Part shown: piece after piece, positions 1 to 11,221 of the stretch
Numbering within the stretch: position 1 is the stretch's first letter
Layout of the letters: each line of letters opens with the position of its first letter
Assembly (NCBI GenBank): GCA_036784855.1
Contig: JAZDSV010000002.1
Location: 294,501 to 358,500 of the forward strand
Length of the DNA: 64,000 bases
Reading direction: 5' to 3'
From: Aphelidium insulamus
Taxonomy: Eukaryota; Aphelidiomycota; Aphelidea; Aphelidiaceae
Program-made: the position numbers and the translations under genes
The notes under the pieces: model-generated
What the model saw: only the letters and a program-made list of their open reading frames with translations
What the model was told of the DNA's origin: nothing
Database searches by the model: none

Positions 1-1085
1 AGTGCTGTCCTGTTGACCTTCTGCACATCTTCATACCACGCCAGACTCTGGTCCGTGACATCCGTGTAGGCCAGCTCCTCGAAGCCGGCCGCCGTGACAA
101 GCTCGCGCATTGCCTGCCGCGTCAGCAGGGTGCGCGCCTCGTCGGGTCCGCGTGCAAACGGCACCGGGTACAGCAGGTCGGCGAGGGGCGGTGAGTAGCG
201 CGGTCCAGCCAGTATTTCGTGCATGGCCAGCCGGCTGCCGGGGGTGCGCAGCGTTGCCGCCAACTGCCGAAACAGTCGCGGCTTGTCGGCATTGGCCACG
301 TGCATGCAGACGTGCTGCATCCAGGCACAGCTCAGGTCGGGTCCTGCTGTGGGTATGCCTGTGGCTGCAGATGTGTCGGTGTCTGGTTGCTGTAGCGCCT
401 TGTCCAACTGCAGCATGTCGCCCTCCACGAACCACACGCGGCAGCCGGGTGGTGCCTTCGGAACACCACCGCTGCCGTCCCGTGTCTGCAGCAGCCAGTT
501 GTCCAGACGCAGTTGTTGGACGTCAGGCGAGTCGGCACCCTGCGTGTCGGTAGTGGCCACCAGCCGTGTCAGGGCGCGCGCAGCCTCGACAAACTCGGGC
601 AGCGCCTCCACGCCCACCACGTCGCACCCGTACTGCGCCGCCAGATGTCTCGCAGCACCGCCCAGACCGCTGCCGAGGTCCAGCACGCGGTCACCACGGC
701 TCACACCGGCCAGTCTTGCCAGCTGCCTTGTGGCGGCATTCCCGCCCACATGGTACTCGTCAATGGGGGACAGGGCGGCCAGACGGTGTGCGGGCGGCAC
801 CGTGGCCAGTGCCCGTTGCGCCTCCTCCACCACGCGCTTGGCGGAGAAGCGCGTGCTGGAGATGTAGTTGTGCTCGATGGCGGCGGCATTGGACCCCAGC
901 TGGACAGGCGGCACGCCCATGGCAACGTCGACCGCACTGGCCGTCACAGCTTGTCCGCCAACTGCGTGCCCTCCACAGCTGATACCCGCCGCCGTCGCCA
1001 CTCCGCGCCTCGCCTTGCCGGTACTCACTACTGCGCAGACACTCTGAGAGCGCACCCCGAGCAGCGGCCGCAGTCTACACAGCAT
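1..1085 (-). CDS. SAM-dependent methyltransferase, partial (runs off window)
   Basis: The frame is open from an ATG at 1085 to the window edge with no stop, so the 3' end is missing. The first ~55 residues are rich in Arg, Ala, Ser and Val with almost no acidic residues (starts MLCRLRPLLGVRSQS), which looks like a mitochondrial presequence. A second Met (MGVPPVQLGSN) could start a cytosolic form. The core has SAM-binding motif I (VLDLGSGLGGAARHLA) followed by an acidic residue after the next strand (VVGVE). The preceding IDEYHVGGNAATRQLA and the later DVTDQSLAWYEDV resemble sarcosine/dimethylglycine or phosphoethanolamine N-methyltransferases. The fold is clear; the substrate is not. It is divergent from the NYN gene, with only 89 bp between start codons. 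Confidence 0.75.
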   Translation of the reverse strand, partial: MLCRLRPLLGVRSQSVCAVVSTGKARRGVATAAGISCGGHAVGGQAVTASAVDVAMGVPPVQLGSNAAAIEHNYISSTRFSAKRVVEEAQRALATVPPAHRLAALSPIDEYHVGGNAATRQLARLAGVSRGDRVLDLGSGLGGAARHLAAQYGCDVVGVEALPEFVEAARALTRLVATTDTQGADSPDVQQLRLDNWLLQTRDGSGGVPKAPPGCRVWFVEGDMLQLDKALQQPDTDTSAATGIPTAGPDLSCAWMQHVCMHVANADKPRLFRQLAATLRTPGSRLAMHEILAGPRYSPPLADLLYPVPFARGPDEARTLLTRQAMRELVTAAGFEELAYTDVTDQSLAWYEDVQKVNRTA

Positions 1086-1174
1086 CTTGCACCACCGACG
1101 CCGTGAGAAGCGCGCTGACACACCACTTCACGCCGCACAACTTCACGCCGTGCCACGCCGCGCCACGCACCGTC

Positions 1175-3079
1175 ATGAGTAGCAGCTTGCGGTACGCCAT
1201 TTCACTATCGGACCTGCCCGAGGCGCCGCCCACCACGTCGACGACGCGTCTCGGCACCGGTCCATCAGCCGCCAGCGCCTCGGCCACCGCGGTCAATGGG
1301 GCCGCGCAAACACTGCAGCCACCGCCGCCCATGATGACTACATCGGGTCGCGTGGCCACCACGACTTCGGTGCCACCCATGCCCGGCACAAATGTCGGCC
1401 TGGCGCACTGGTTCCAGCAGCAGCAACAGCAGGCGGAGACAGGTGCAGCTGGACGTGGCGCAACACCTGCAGGAGACAGTGTGGCCGCACCTTCGCGCTG
1501 TGCCGTCTTCTGGGACTTTGAGAACTGTCCGCCGCCCAGGTACGTGCAGTATGGTCTGCGTAGTGTGGTCTGTCTGGACCTGTGGATGCCTGGTGGACCT
1601 GTGTGCATGTATGTATGAAAGTCCACTGACAGTTGCACGGCAGCGGGATGCCCGGGTATGTCGTCGTGGACAACATTCGCAACGTCATTCACCACTTTGG
1701 CAACGTGGTACTCTTCAAGGCCTACTTGGAGATCAACGACAGTCCAAGCTCGCGCTCTATGCGCACCCTGCGCTCCGAACTACAGTCATCCGGCGTCTCG
1801 CTGACGGACTGTCCGCACAACGGCCGCAAGGACGCCGCGGACAAGATGATGATGGTGGACATCATGGCGTACGCGATCGACAACCCGGCGCCCGCCACCA
1901 TCGTGCTGATCAGTGGCGACAGGGTATGTATGAGCTAGTGCGGTGAAGTAATACTTGTCACCGACATTTGTCCATAGGACTTTGTGTACGCGCTGTCCAC
2001 GCTGCGCAACCGACGCTACACCATCGTGCTCATTGTGCCAAATAAGGGCGCGCCCATCATCCTCAAGTCGCAGGTTGGTGCTTGCCTTTCATAGTGATTT
2101 GCATGGTCTCTTCTATCACTGTTCCTACTCTTACTCTTACTTATACTATTTGTACTCTTACTGTTCTAGTGACCATTGATATTGCTGCTGACTGTTGATC
2201 ACACAGGCAAATGCAATACTGGAATGGCGCTATGACGTGCTTAATCAAGATGTGTGGAACATGCAGCAGCAGCAAGTGCTGACCGACTCGTTCATTGCGC
2301 TGAATGGCGCCTCCACGCCGTCTTTGACGTACAGTAGTGTCGAGACTTCTCCCGCGGCTGCTGCAGCTGCAAATTCATCCGCGGTATCCCAGGATCAACT
2401 GGCAGACGGTTTGTTGCGTGCTGTGTTTAGAAGGCTAACTAATGCATATTATGCAATTGATAGATCCGGCCACGTGGCCGCTGCCCCAGGCAACAACTAA
2501 GAGTACGTATGAATGTATTTACCTTGTAGTTAATCAATCATCATCATCATCATTGTAACAATGCTTAGGCCCCGAGACAGCCAAGTCATCAGCGCAGCAG
2601 ACTGCCAGCGATGCGCGGGAGCCCAGCCAAGCGGCACAGAGCCTACACGTGCTCACCACTGCAGGAAACACAACCACACGCCCGACTATTCTCGTGGCCC
2701 CCGAAGTGGAGGCCATTCGCGATACGGAGCGAGACTTTGTGGGTCACTGCTTCTCGCCGAACGCACCCGGCTACTTTGATCTGCTGGTCGAAGTGTTGGA
2801 AACGTTTCGGTTAGCGGGTGATGTGCAGCCACGACGCAGCAAAGTGGGCAATGAATTGGTGCGTCGTAACCCGCTGCTGTATCAACGTGCGGGATGCTCT
2901 TCATTCAAAGGTCAGTATATGCCGTTCATATTATTTATGTTGCTAATCTTGCAGAATTTGTTGAACTGGCTGTTGAAGAGCAAGTGGTGGATGTGGGAGG
3001 TGAACGTGGACTTGCGTGGATGTCACTAAAGCCCAACCATCGCGGCAAGGCATTTCGAAACGCCGCTTTCCAGCAGTAG
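1175..3079 (+). CDS. NYN-domain (MARF1/limkain-b1-like) putative endoribonuclease
   Basis: Seven exons: 1175-1539, 1644-1923, 1978-2073, 2207-2408, 2464-2502, 2569-2910, 2955-3079 (482 aa). After a low-complexity start comes a PIN-like NYN domain: AVFWDFENCPPPSG, then KDAADKMMMVDIMA, then ISGDRDFVYALSTLR. These supply the acidic residues expected at a metal-dependent RNase site. The C-terminal ~60 residues (from NPLLYQRAGC) look like a small winged-helix unit. MARF1-like NYN proteins cut or silence RNA; the targets here are unknown. The start is the first ATG; an in-frame GTG at 1103 is upstream. The fourth intron has a clear GCTAACTAA branch site. Family confidence is high, function is inferred. 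Confidence 0.85.
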
Positions 3080-3431
3080 TGTGGTTGTTGGTTTTAAGAT
3101 ATTTATCTAGAAAGAGAGTTCTCCTACATACACATCACACGTTGACTGACACTTTTGTTGTATTAACGGTGTGGCAATATAACGTGACGTCAGGTGCCAT
3201 AACACCTCAGCCAATCCGCGCGCAGGATCGCCGATGTAACACACAATCTATCTGTGCAACATTGAAACCGAAGATTGCGTATTGACATTCGTCGCTTGTA
3301 GCACAGGTCGAGATTGCTGCAGCCCCGTCAGATACATTTGACGTTCGTGCGGTAGGTGGATCTATTCTGATGATAGTATCTGATGCTGACGACATGATAC
3401 AATACCACACTATATATCACTGTGCTGCATA

Positions 3432-3465
<34 letters not shown>

Positions 3466-3859
3466 TGCAGTATACGCAAAATTGTATGCCTTGTCTGTAT
3501 AACCGTCTATGCACGTATCTGTACACCCACGCACCAAACTGTTCACCGTAACGATGGTGACGTGGCGGCGTGAACAGAAAACAAATCGCGATATTGTTTG
3601 CGCCGTTTTCCTTCTACTACTAATCACACCACGCTTGTGTAGTTCGCCGCGTTTGCACACTTTGCCGCCGCCACCTACGCACACTACTCGGCTGGACACT
3701 CTCACACTCACATACTTGTCGATATCTGTGCCCACGATCTGGCTGGCGTGTCAGGTAGGCGCTCTATTCCGCAGTCTTGCTGGTGTGCTCACATGGATAG
3801 AGATTTTTTTCGCCGCGGCGTATCGCACTCACAGCCACACTCTAGCACTCATCTGACGC
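3080..3859. other. Intergenic region with TA microsatellite and CRE-like palindrome
   Basis: No convincing gene is visible. It holds a TGACGTCA palindrome (3185-3192, a bZIP/CREB-type site), a pure TA run at about 3435-3463, and a pyrimidine-rich stretch (3600-3720) typical of a promoter or 5' UTR for the downstream RRM-PUF gene. Short open frames on both strands (for example 3207-3410 minus, 3509-3856 plus) lack family signals. Confidence 0.5.
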
Positions 3860-6809
3860 ATGCCTCCTCCCACGGACGTGATGGAGGGCGTGCCACTGCC
3901 AGGTGATACCGATGTCGATGACGACTCGGCATTCTGTCCCGTTGGCCGACGCACTCGTCAACCATCATCGCCGGACATTGCCGTATCACCGCCCGCCTCG
4001 CCCGGCAAATCATCATTCTCCATATCAACTAGTACCGCTTCGACGTATGCCCGCGCCTTTCCCGCACTCGGGCCGCAGCGATCTCCGCTGAACAGCGCCT
4101 CGCGCACGGAATACGGCGATGCTGGCTCCAGGTCGCGTGGCAGTAGTTTTGGCTCCCCCGCGGACGGCAGCAACCAGTCGCCGCTCTTCTCCAAGTCTTC
4201 GCCGGCATTGCTGTCCGGCGCGAGGAGATCCGTGTCCTCGCCCAAGACCAGCCGTCTCTTGTCGAACCGGTTTGACATTTCCACCAGCAAGTTGCCGCCC
4301 AGCTCCGCCATTGTTGGATCGCCTCCAATTGACGGCGGTGGAGGCGGTGGAGGCACGCTGTCCAATAGCAGCAGTAGCAGCTCGCTGCTGCGCAACCCAT
4401 TCTCACCGCTGTGCAACTCGCCCGTGCCGCAGATGCTCCAGGATTCGCCGCTGACGACGAGTATGCTGTTTTCGCCAACTCGCACCGCTCTGACCGCCGA
4501 ATCGTCGCCCATTGATCGTCTGTCCGCGTTTGGCGACGGCCTGTTCAGCCCCGTGTGGCAGGCACAGCCATCGCCGCGGATACATGATGCGGCCACGTTG
4601 TCTAATCCTAGTTCGGCAATGGGAAGCCGGCGATCCAGCGAGACCTCAACCATGACGCGCACCCTGGCATACTTGGGCCTGCAAAACCAGCATCAGCAGT
4701 CGAACCTACTGCAGCAGCAGGACAGCTCGGAGTTGGTTGAGGGCAGTCGACCCGTGCTGGCCGCAGATGTGTTGCCGCCATCGCTGCTGCTCTCTGGCCA
4801 GGCGTACGATTCAACCGTCTCCAACAGCAGAGAAGAGATGGAATCCACGGTAAGCCAACATGAATAGTTATTGTAACTCTGCTATCTAGTCTGACCCACT
4901 GGCAGGCAACCGCGCCCGTCCTGACTCCATCCTCCGGCGATTCCATGCCGCAACAAGTTTCGCGTACGCTGTGGGTTGGAAATGTCGATCTGTCGCTGCA
5001 GGAATCCGATTTAATGAACATATTTGCGCGATTCGGCCCCATCGAGTCTATCCGGCTCCTGCCCGACAAAGAGTGCGCATTCATCAACTATGTCAGCCAT
5101 ACCAGTTCCATGGAGGCTAAACGGCAGATGCAGGGCGCGCACGTCGGCAGCTGCATTGTCAAGGTCGGCTTTGGAAAGGTTTGTCGATTGCTGTGAATGT
5201 ATTACATTTGTCTAAAAAATATCATAATAGACCGAGACGATGATTATTGGTGGAGGCGGCAGCTCAGAAGTGGCACCTACTAATTCATCAAGGTCGCTAT
5301 GGGTTGGCAATTTGTCTTCAAATGTTACCGCAGGCCAGTTGTACGCTCTGTTCCAGACATTTGGCTCAGTGGAGTCGTGTCGCCTTTTGCCGCACAAGAA
5401 TTGCGGCTTCGTAAATTTCTACCGCCTGGACGACGCCGTCAAAGCAAAGTCAGATGTGTCTGGACGTCAATTCATGGGCAGCGTGCTTCGTGTTGGATTT
5501 GCGCGCGCTCCGTCCACCTCCGATGCTCAACTTAACTCTCTAGCTGACAAGGTCCATGTTCCTGCAATCGGCGTGAAACCTACAACAAATTCATCACAGC
5601 CGGTGTACGAACTCGACCTTGACTTGGATGCAGATTTGCGCGTCAATGGTAATTTACTTCCTTGTTGAAATGTCCTGCTCATGACTAGCAGATGTTTATG
5701 CGTTCAGGCGCACAATTCAGCCGCTGGAGAGCAAATATTTGGCGGACGCGTTGTGCCAGACAAGTCGGCACAATGATTTGCTTCGACTGCGTGAAGCACG
5801 GCGACAAATTGAAATGGGACTCAGTTTCACATCCGAGATCGATGACACTCTAGCACATTTTATGCCGCAGCTGATCAACTGGTCCACGGATTCCTTTGGC
5901 AACACCGTCATCCAGAAACTCATTGAAAAGTGCTCCGAGTCGATGCGCACACGTGTGATTAGCATGTTTGTGGGGAAGCTTGCCGCGGTTGGCGTGCACA
6001 AGAACGGCACGTGGGTGGTGCAAAAGATTGTCGAGTGCGCGCAAGAGCCGGCACAGATTCAGATGATTCTGCGCGACCTGATACCGTACACGTTGGCACT
6101 AATGCAAGACCCGTACGGAAACTATGTTATTCAGGGTTGTTTGCGACTGGGCGAGGCGCATAATGATTTCGTATTTGATGCCATGTGCTTGCGCTGCCTG
6201 GAACTGGGACAAGTCAAGTTTGGCGCCCGGGCCATGCGCGCTTGTCTCGAGAGCCCCAGTGCCACCCAAAGTCAGCAGGTAATTCGACTGAATCTGTTGC
6301 GATGTATTATTTCTGACAATTCCTTGCAGCAACGAGTTGCCATGGCTGTGCTGAGACATTCAACGTTTCTGGCCGGCAATCAGAACGGAATTGTGCTCCT
6401 GCACTGGTTCATTGACAACCTGGACATGCCAGGTCGCTACACTGTACTGGCGAAGAAGTTTCTGTTGCGGTTACCTGTGCTTATCAGCCAGAAGCTATCG
6501 CACGTGATCATCTTGAAACTGCTGAACCAAACTGACGAACCAGAAGCAAGGCGTGTTCTCTGTGACGAAGGCGTGTTCCGAAATGAGAATACATTGCTGA
6601 GCGTACTGTTTGGCGGAGACGCGTCGAGCGGTGTTGTTTCCGAGTGCGCGGTCGTAGTTATAATCAAGTGCTTACAGGTCCGCGATGCCCCGCTGCGACC
6701 GGCTCTCTCTGCTGCACTTGGCACTGCGCTGCGTGCCTATTGCGAGCGTGTGGCAAGCGAAAAAATTAATGGTCGCTTTCATTTTCTGCTGCGGTTGCTG
6801 GAAGAGTAG
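3860..6809 (+). CDS. RRM + Pumilio (PUF) RNA-binding protein, Jsn1/Puf1-like
   Basis: Four exons: 3860-4849, 4906-5178, 5231-5648, 5692-6809 (932 aa). The first ~330 residues are Ser/Pro-rich and disordered with SP-type phosphosites and a Gly run. Two RRMs follow, each with the RNP2-like core (RTLWVGNVDL; RSLWVGNLSS) and an RNP1-like strand (ECAFINYV; NCGFVNFY). The last ~370 residues are PUF repeats, e.g. DSFGNTVIQKLIEKC, KNGTWVVQKIVE, DPYGNYVIQGCL. Later repeats (VKFGARAMRACLES) are degenerate. RRM(s) followed by PUF repeats is the architecture of fungal Puf1/Puf2, which bind 3' UTRs and affect mRNA decay and localisation, often near mitochondria. The protein is probably cytosolic. Confidence 0.92.
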
Positions 6810-6941
6810 CATTTCTGCTGTTCTCGCTTTCACATCGTACAAGTTCCTGCTTTATATCGAATATTCTGCTTGTTCGCGTTCCCCTTATTATGCCTTTATC
6901 CCTACAACAGGTATAAAATAAATTTCTTGTGTATCATCTTT

Positions 6942-7738
6942 TTATCGCAAGAATTTGACTCCAGTCTGCTCAACTGGTCTGTCGGCAATCCTCAGCACTT
7001 GCACATACCCTTGCTTCTCCATTAATAATAAAACACGAAACATTAATTCTGGGTCCATATGGTAGAACTCTAACAACAAATTAACTACTAGAAGCCCTGA
7101 CTTTGCGGCATACCTTGGCTTTCGACGTTGTCACCTTCAGTCAGCTCATATATTGTGCAGATTGTGTTGGCGGCAATGAAATTCGAAGACTATAGGCATC
7201 AAGTCGTATGAAAAGTCCAAGAAATGTCGTACCCAATTCATAATTTCTTGTGCCCATTCGTTAATGTTGCGCCAAAGTATCAAGTATGAAGATTTGTCGA
7301 TCAACATTGCGGCGTCTGCTAGTTGAGATCATATGCAGCACACATCAATAACTTCAGTTACAATAGCATACCAGCCTTGACCATATCATCAAACAGCATT
7401 TGAACAACATCAGGCGCCAACTTTCCTGATGATAAGTAGCGCGACGGTGCTCAAGCACTACCTACTTTGAATGGAATCGTTACAAAATAGCTTCGACCTA
7501 TCTCTAAACTCTGACACGCTCGATATGCGAAATATCCTTTTGTGCCGACAGTAGCTTGAAATGATCTGGCGCCAGAGCTCTCGCTGTTTTGTCCACGTGG
7601 CTTCATTTCGTTGACGCCTATTGGCACCATTTAAGTTACAGCTCTGCACAAGGCATGACTCGTTATAACTGACGTGAAGAAGGGAGGAAATGCGTGGATT
7701 GCGGGCAGCTTGAAACCGGTATCCTCCGCAGCGGCCAT
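6942..7738 (-). CDS. VPS25: ESCRT-II subunit VPS25
   Basis: Reconstructed from six short exons, read on the minus strand: 7738-7674, 7617-7466, 7425-7372, 7315-7233, 7189-7114, 7069-6942 (185 aa; human is about 176). The start carries the family hallmark FPPFFT, followed by a winged-helix with ELWRQIISSYCRHKR and QRKLAPDVVQMLFDDM. The second winged helix has DKSSYLILWRNINEWA, ICTIYELTEGD and ends EQTGVKFLR. VPS25 binds VPS22/VPS36 and recruits VPS20 in multivesicular-body sorting. No single exon encodes more than 51 residues, so simple open-frame searches miss it. It is convergent with the RRM-PUF gene (132 bp apart) and divergent from the ADP/ATP carrier. Confidence 0.9.
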
Positions 7739-8024
7739 TTTGCAAGTAATTTGTGACTGCAGGCTGATTATCCACACCCACAATTAGCGCGCGACCTTAA
7801 CCGTTCAACCTTAACCGAAACCGATGTTTTTTCTGCGCCGTTTCCGCTGATCGGTCGCCAGGCGCCTCGATCGTCCGCCTTTTTTCAACAAGCACACCGT
7901 CTGCACTACCGCGGCAAGTACCCACTCCTGCTGTCGCCGTGGTGTCTCCGTGTGCATACGTGTGACACCATACTTCGCTCTTCTCACTCTCTGTGTGTGA
8001 TTCTGATTTCAATCTGCGTAGAAC

Positions 8025-9038
8025 ATGGGCGCTGATGCTAAAGCTGCTCCTGCCGGCAAGGAGACGGGAATCCCCTCCTTCGTCGTCGACTTCCTGATGG
8101 GTGGTGTCTCTGCCGCCGTGTCCAAGACTGCCGCCGCCCCCATTGAGCGTGTGAAGCTCCTCATCCAGAACCAGGATGAGATGATGAAGCAGGGCCGTCT
8201 GTCGTCGCCGTACAAGGGTATTCGCGACTGTTTCCAGCGCGTGATTGCTGAGGAGGGAACTGTTTCACTGTGGCGTGGAAACACCGCCAACGTCATTCGT
8301 TACTTCCCCACTCAGGCGCTGAACTTTGCCTTCAAGGACCACTTCAAGCGTATGTTTGGGTTCAAGAAGGACAAGGACGGCTACTGGAAGTGGTTTGCCG
8401 GTAACTTGGCGTCTGGTGGTGCTGCTGGTGCTTCTTCGCTGCTCTTTGTGGTACGTTTAATGTATATACTTAATTAACTTAATTGTCGCCTAATTACTTT
8501 ATAATAGTACTCTCTGGATTTTGCCCGTACCCGCCTGGCAAATGACAACAAGGCCGCAAAGAAGGGTGGTGAGCGCCAGTTCAACGGTCTGATTGACGTG
8601 TACCGCAAGACCCTCAAGTCTGACGGTATTGCTGGACTGTACCGCGGTTTCAACATCTCTTGCGTTGGTATCATTGTGTACCGCGGTCTGTACTTTGGAA
8701 TGTACGACTCGATCAAGCCTGCTCTGCCACCTACTTACCGTGACAACTTCCTGGCCAACTTCTTGCTGGGTTGGTCGATCACTATCGGTGCCGGATTGGC
8801 TTCGTACCCTATTGACACCATTCGTCGTCGCATGATGATGACTTCCGGTCAGGCCGTCAAGTACGACAGCTCTCTGGCGTGCTTCCGCGAGATTGTCAAG
8901 AACGAGGGTGCCAAGTCGCTGTTCAAGGGGGCCGGCGCAAACATTCTGCGTGCCGTTGCTGGCGCCGGTGTGCTGGCCGGATACGACCAGCTGCAGATGA
9001 TCTTCCTCGGAAAGGCGTACGGTGGTGGAGGCGGTTAA
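8025..9038 (+). CDS. Mitochondrial ADP/ATP carrier (adenine nucleotide translocase)
   Basis: Two exons, 8025-8450 and 8508-9038 (318 aa). Three mitochondrial-carrier repeats are visible, each with a P-x-[DE]-x-x-[KR] motif (PIERVK in repeat 1, SLDFAR as variant in repeat 2, PIDTIR in repeat 3). The diagnostic RRRMMM signature of ADP/ATP carriers follows repeat 3. It exchanges cytosolic ADP for matrix ATP across the inner membrane. There is a short Ala/Lys N-terminus and a Gly-rich C-terminus. Codon use is strongly biased (many GTC, CTG, AAG), as expected for a highly expressed gene. The start is the first ATG after a pyrimidine-rich leader. Confidence 0.97.
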
Positions 9039-9221
9039 ATCTGTGTGACGGTGTAACGCCTGCCGACAACATAAAAGTGACCTCTCTCAACACAACTCAG
9101 CTGACAATATACGGCTATTATCACTACCTAGTATATTTACATATGTACACTGATAATTGTGCTTGTGTTCGCGATACTTGCGGTTCGAAATGTGTTTTAT
9201 ACGATTCGGCGATAGCTTGAA

Positions 9222-11029
9222 CTAATGAATTGCGTAGTCGAATTCCGACAGTTCTAGCGGTGCTTGCTCCTTTGGGCCGCAGAGAAAATAGGTCAGCACC
9301 TCACCGATACCCTTCACAATTTGGATGCCGCGCTCCTCGCATACAAAATCCGCCTGCAGCAAATCACACGTGGACTGTGACAGTTGGATTCGCCCCGCCA
9401 CGCTCGTAGACTCCATTCGGCTGGCAAGGTTCGTGGCATCCCCGAAGCCTGTTGTACTGTCAGATGTGAAAGTCAATAGTTATATATGGCACTTGCAGTC
9501 ATAGGTAAACTTCTCGGTCCCAATAACACCCGCCATCACGGGACCAGAGTTTAAGCCGATTCGCAGCTGAAACTTGGTGCCGTGCTTCTCATTGAAAGAG
9601 GGCATCTGTGCCATCATTTCTAGCGCCATTGCCGCCACTCTTGTCGCATGATCCTTGGTTGGTTCCGGCACACCGCACACGCACATGTACCCGTCGCCAA
9701 TGGTTTTAATCTTGGTGACACCGTGCTTTACCGATAGTCGGTCAAACATGGAGAACAAGTGCCCCAGCACGAATACAATTTCGCTGGCTGACTGAGAACG
9801 GCAATATGACGTGAAGCTGACAATGTCGCAAAACAGAATGGTGGCCGCGTCAAACTCGTCTGCTATTACGAGATCTTGGTCGGGCGCAATTGGCGTGGCC
9901 TTCAGCCGGGACACGATGCCGTTGGGTAGAATGTTTCCCAGAATGGACTCGGTGATTTGATTTGCGGCATTCAGCGTGGCCAGCGCGAACCGCAGCTCAA
10001 TCTCGGACATTGCTTGTTTGGTGAGGAGAGTAAGCACTTCCAACTGTTCGGCATTCAGCACGCGCGGCTTTCTGTCAATGACGCAGAAGCTTCCAATGGG
10101 CAGCCCATTCTCCGCCACCATGGGCACGCCGGCATAGAAGCGTATGTCGGGGGCGCCAGTAACGTACGGGTTGTCGTAGAATCGCGGATCACGTCTAGCG
10201 TCTTGGATGACGAATATTTTCTCCGGGTGCCGGATGGCGTGGACACAAAAAGAGTATGCGCGCGGTGCCTCAATAGCATCGATGCCGTAATGCGATTTGA
10301 GGAATTGGCGGTCGGCGTCGACCAGTGATATCTGTATGTTAATGTGTTGGTCAAACAAAACAATATCACTTACACATGATATAGGCATCTCCAACAATTT
10401 GGCGGCCAGGGTGGTCAGAGTGTCATAGACGGGCTCTTCGGGGGTGTCCAGTATATCGTAGCGATGAAGCGTGTCTATGCGCTTCTGTTCGTCATACGCG
10501 ACACCATAATCAGCTGCCAGCGCGCCCAAACAGTCAACCTTTGGTGGTGTCGACGAGAGAGTGGGCGTAGACTGCACGCTGTCCGACTGGTCGGACGGAT
10601 GGCGCCATCGTTGATGCTTGGCGGCATTCCGCTGTGAAAGCGTCGTGGCAGCCTTGATAACGTGCATGGACTACACATGCACAATGGCGCACTCGCGTCA
10701 GACATGGACTGACTGTTAACAATGCCAAGGTGGTTGCCCACCTTGTTCACAAGCGACGTCTTGTTGCGCATCACGTTTGCCAGATCATCCAGCGCGGACT
10801 CGGTGTCCGTGGTGGCACTGACGCTGTACTGCGATCCTCGCGCGCTGGGACTAATCGTATCGTCATGCGGTAACAGTGGCGGTCTGCCAGTACGCGGCCA
10901 CGTCGTTGAGGTCGGAACCCCCAACGACGCGGTTGCTGGCACAAGATTTGAATGAGGCCCTGCCTGACGGTGTGTGGCGTCAGCCATGGCCTGGTTGCTG
11001 GTGGCGAATGTGTAATTTGCAGTCGACAT
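9222..11029 (-). CDS. GAF-domain class III adenylyl cyclase, copy 1
   Basis: Exons read 11029-10742, 10670-10374, 10331-9497, 9448-9222 (548 aa). The disordered N-terminus contains a motif shared with both paralogues (GSQYSV...ESALDDLANVMRN). A bacterial-style GAF domain follows (LDTLHRYDILDTPEEPVYD ... GSFCVIDRKPR), then a class III cyclase domain. Visible catalytic parts: metal Asp in FCDIVSFT and GDGYM, and the transition-state Asn/Arg in ATNLASR. Lys in KIKTIGDGYM and Asp in FTYDCFGD are the adenine-selecting pair, so cAMP is the likely product. The last intron (9449-9496) starts GCAAGT instead of GT; splicing there restores the YDCFGD motif. No membrane segment is seen; it is probably cytosolic, with GAF sensing an unknown ligand. 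Confidence 0.9.
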
Positions 11030-11145
11030 GATTTAAGTAACCGTGACTCATCTTCAGGTGGAGTTAACTCTGTCACAGCCATGGCAACCATCCCTGTCAT
11101 CCTGTGCAAACTTACGTCATGGACTTATCAACATGATTGCCGCCG

Positions 11146-11153
11146 CAATATAT

Positions 11154-11182
<29 letters not shown>
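11146..11182. repeat. TA/TACA microsatellite
   Basis: A run of TACATA units passing into pure TA repeats lies in the short gap between adenylyl cyclase copies 1 and 2 (11030-11221). Nothing else is recognised there. Confidence 0.8.
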
Positions 11183-11184
<2 letters not shown>

Positions 11185-11221
11185 ACGGTGATATCGCTGA
11201 CCAGCACTATGGCCCTACAAA

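Noticed and set aside
223..867. 214-codon plus-strand frame
   Set aside because: Antisense to the methyltransferase, whose SAM-binding motif is unmistakable on the minus strand.
3328..3735. 135-codon minus-strand frame through the TA microsatellite
   Set aside because: Driven by the repeat and by poly-Ile/Tyr codons; no conserved motif.
3958..4662. 234-codon minus-strand frame opposite the RRM-PUF N-terminus
   Set aside because: Shadow of a Ser/Pro-rich exon; the plus strand joins in frame to RRM and PUF exons.
9480..9496. Reading adenylyl cyclase copy 1 straight through its last intron, or using a GT donor a few bases later
   Set aside because: Both destroy the conserved YDCFGD motif found in copies 2 and 3; the GC donor restores it.
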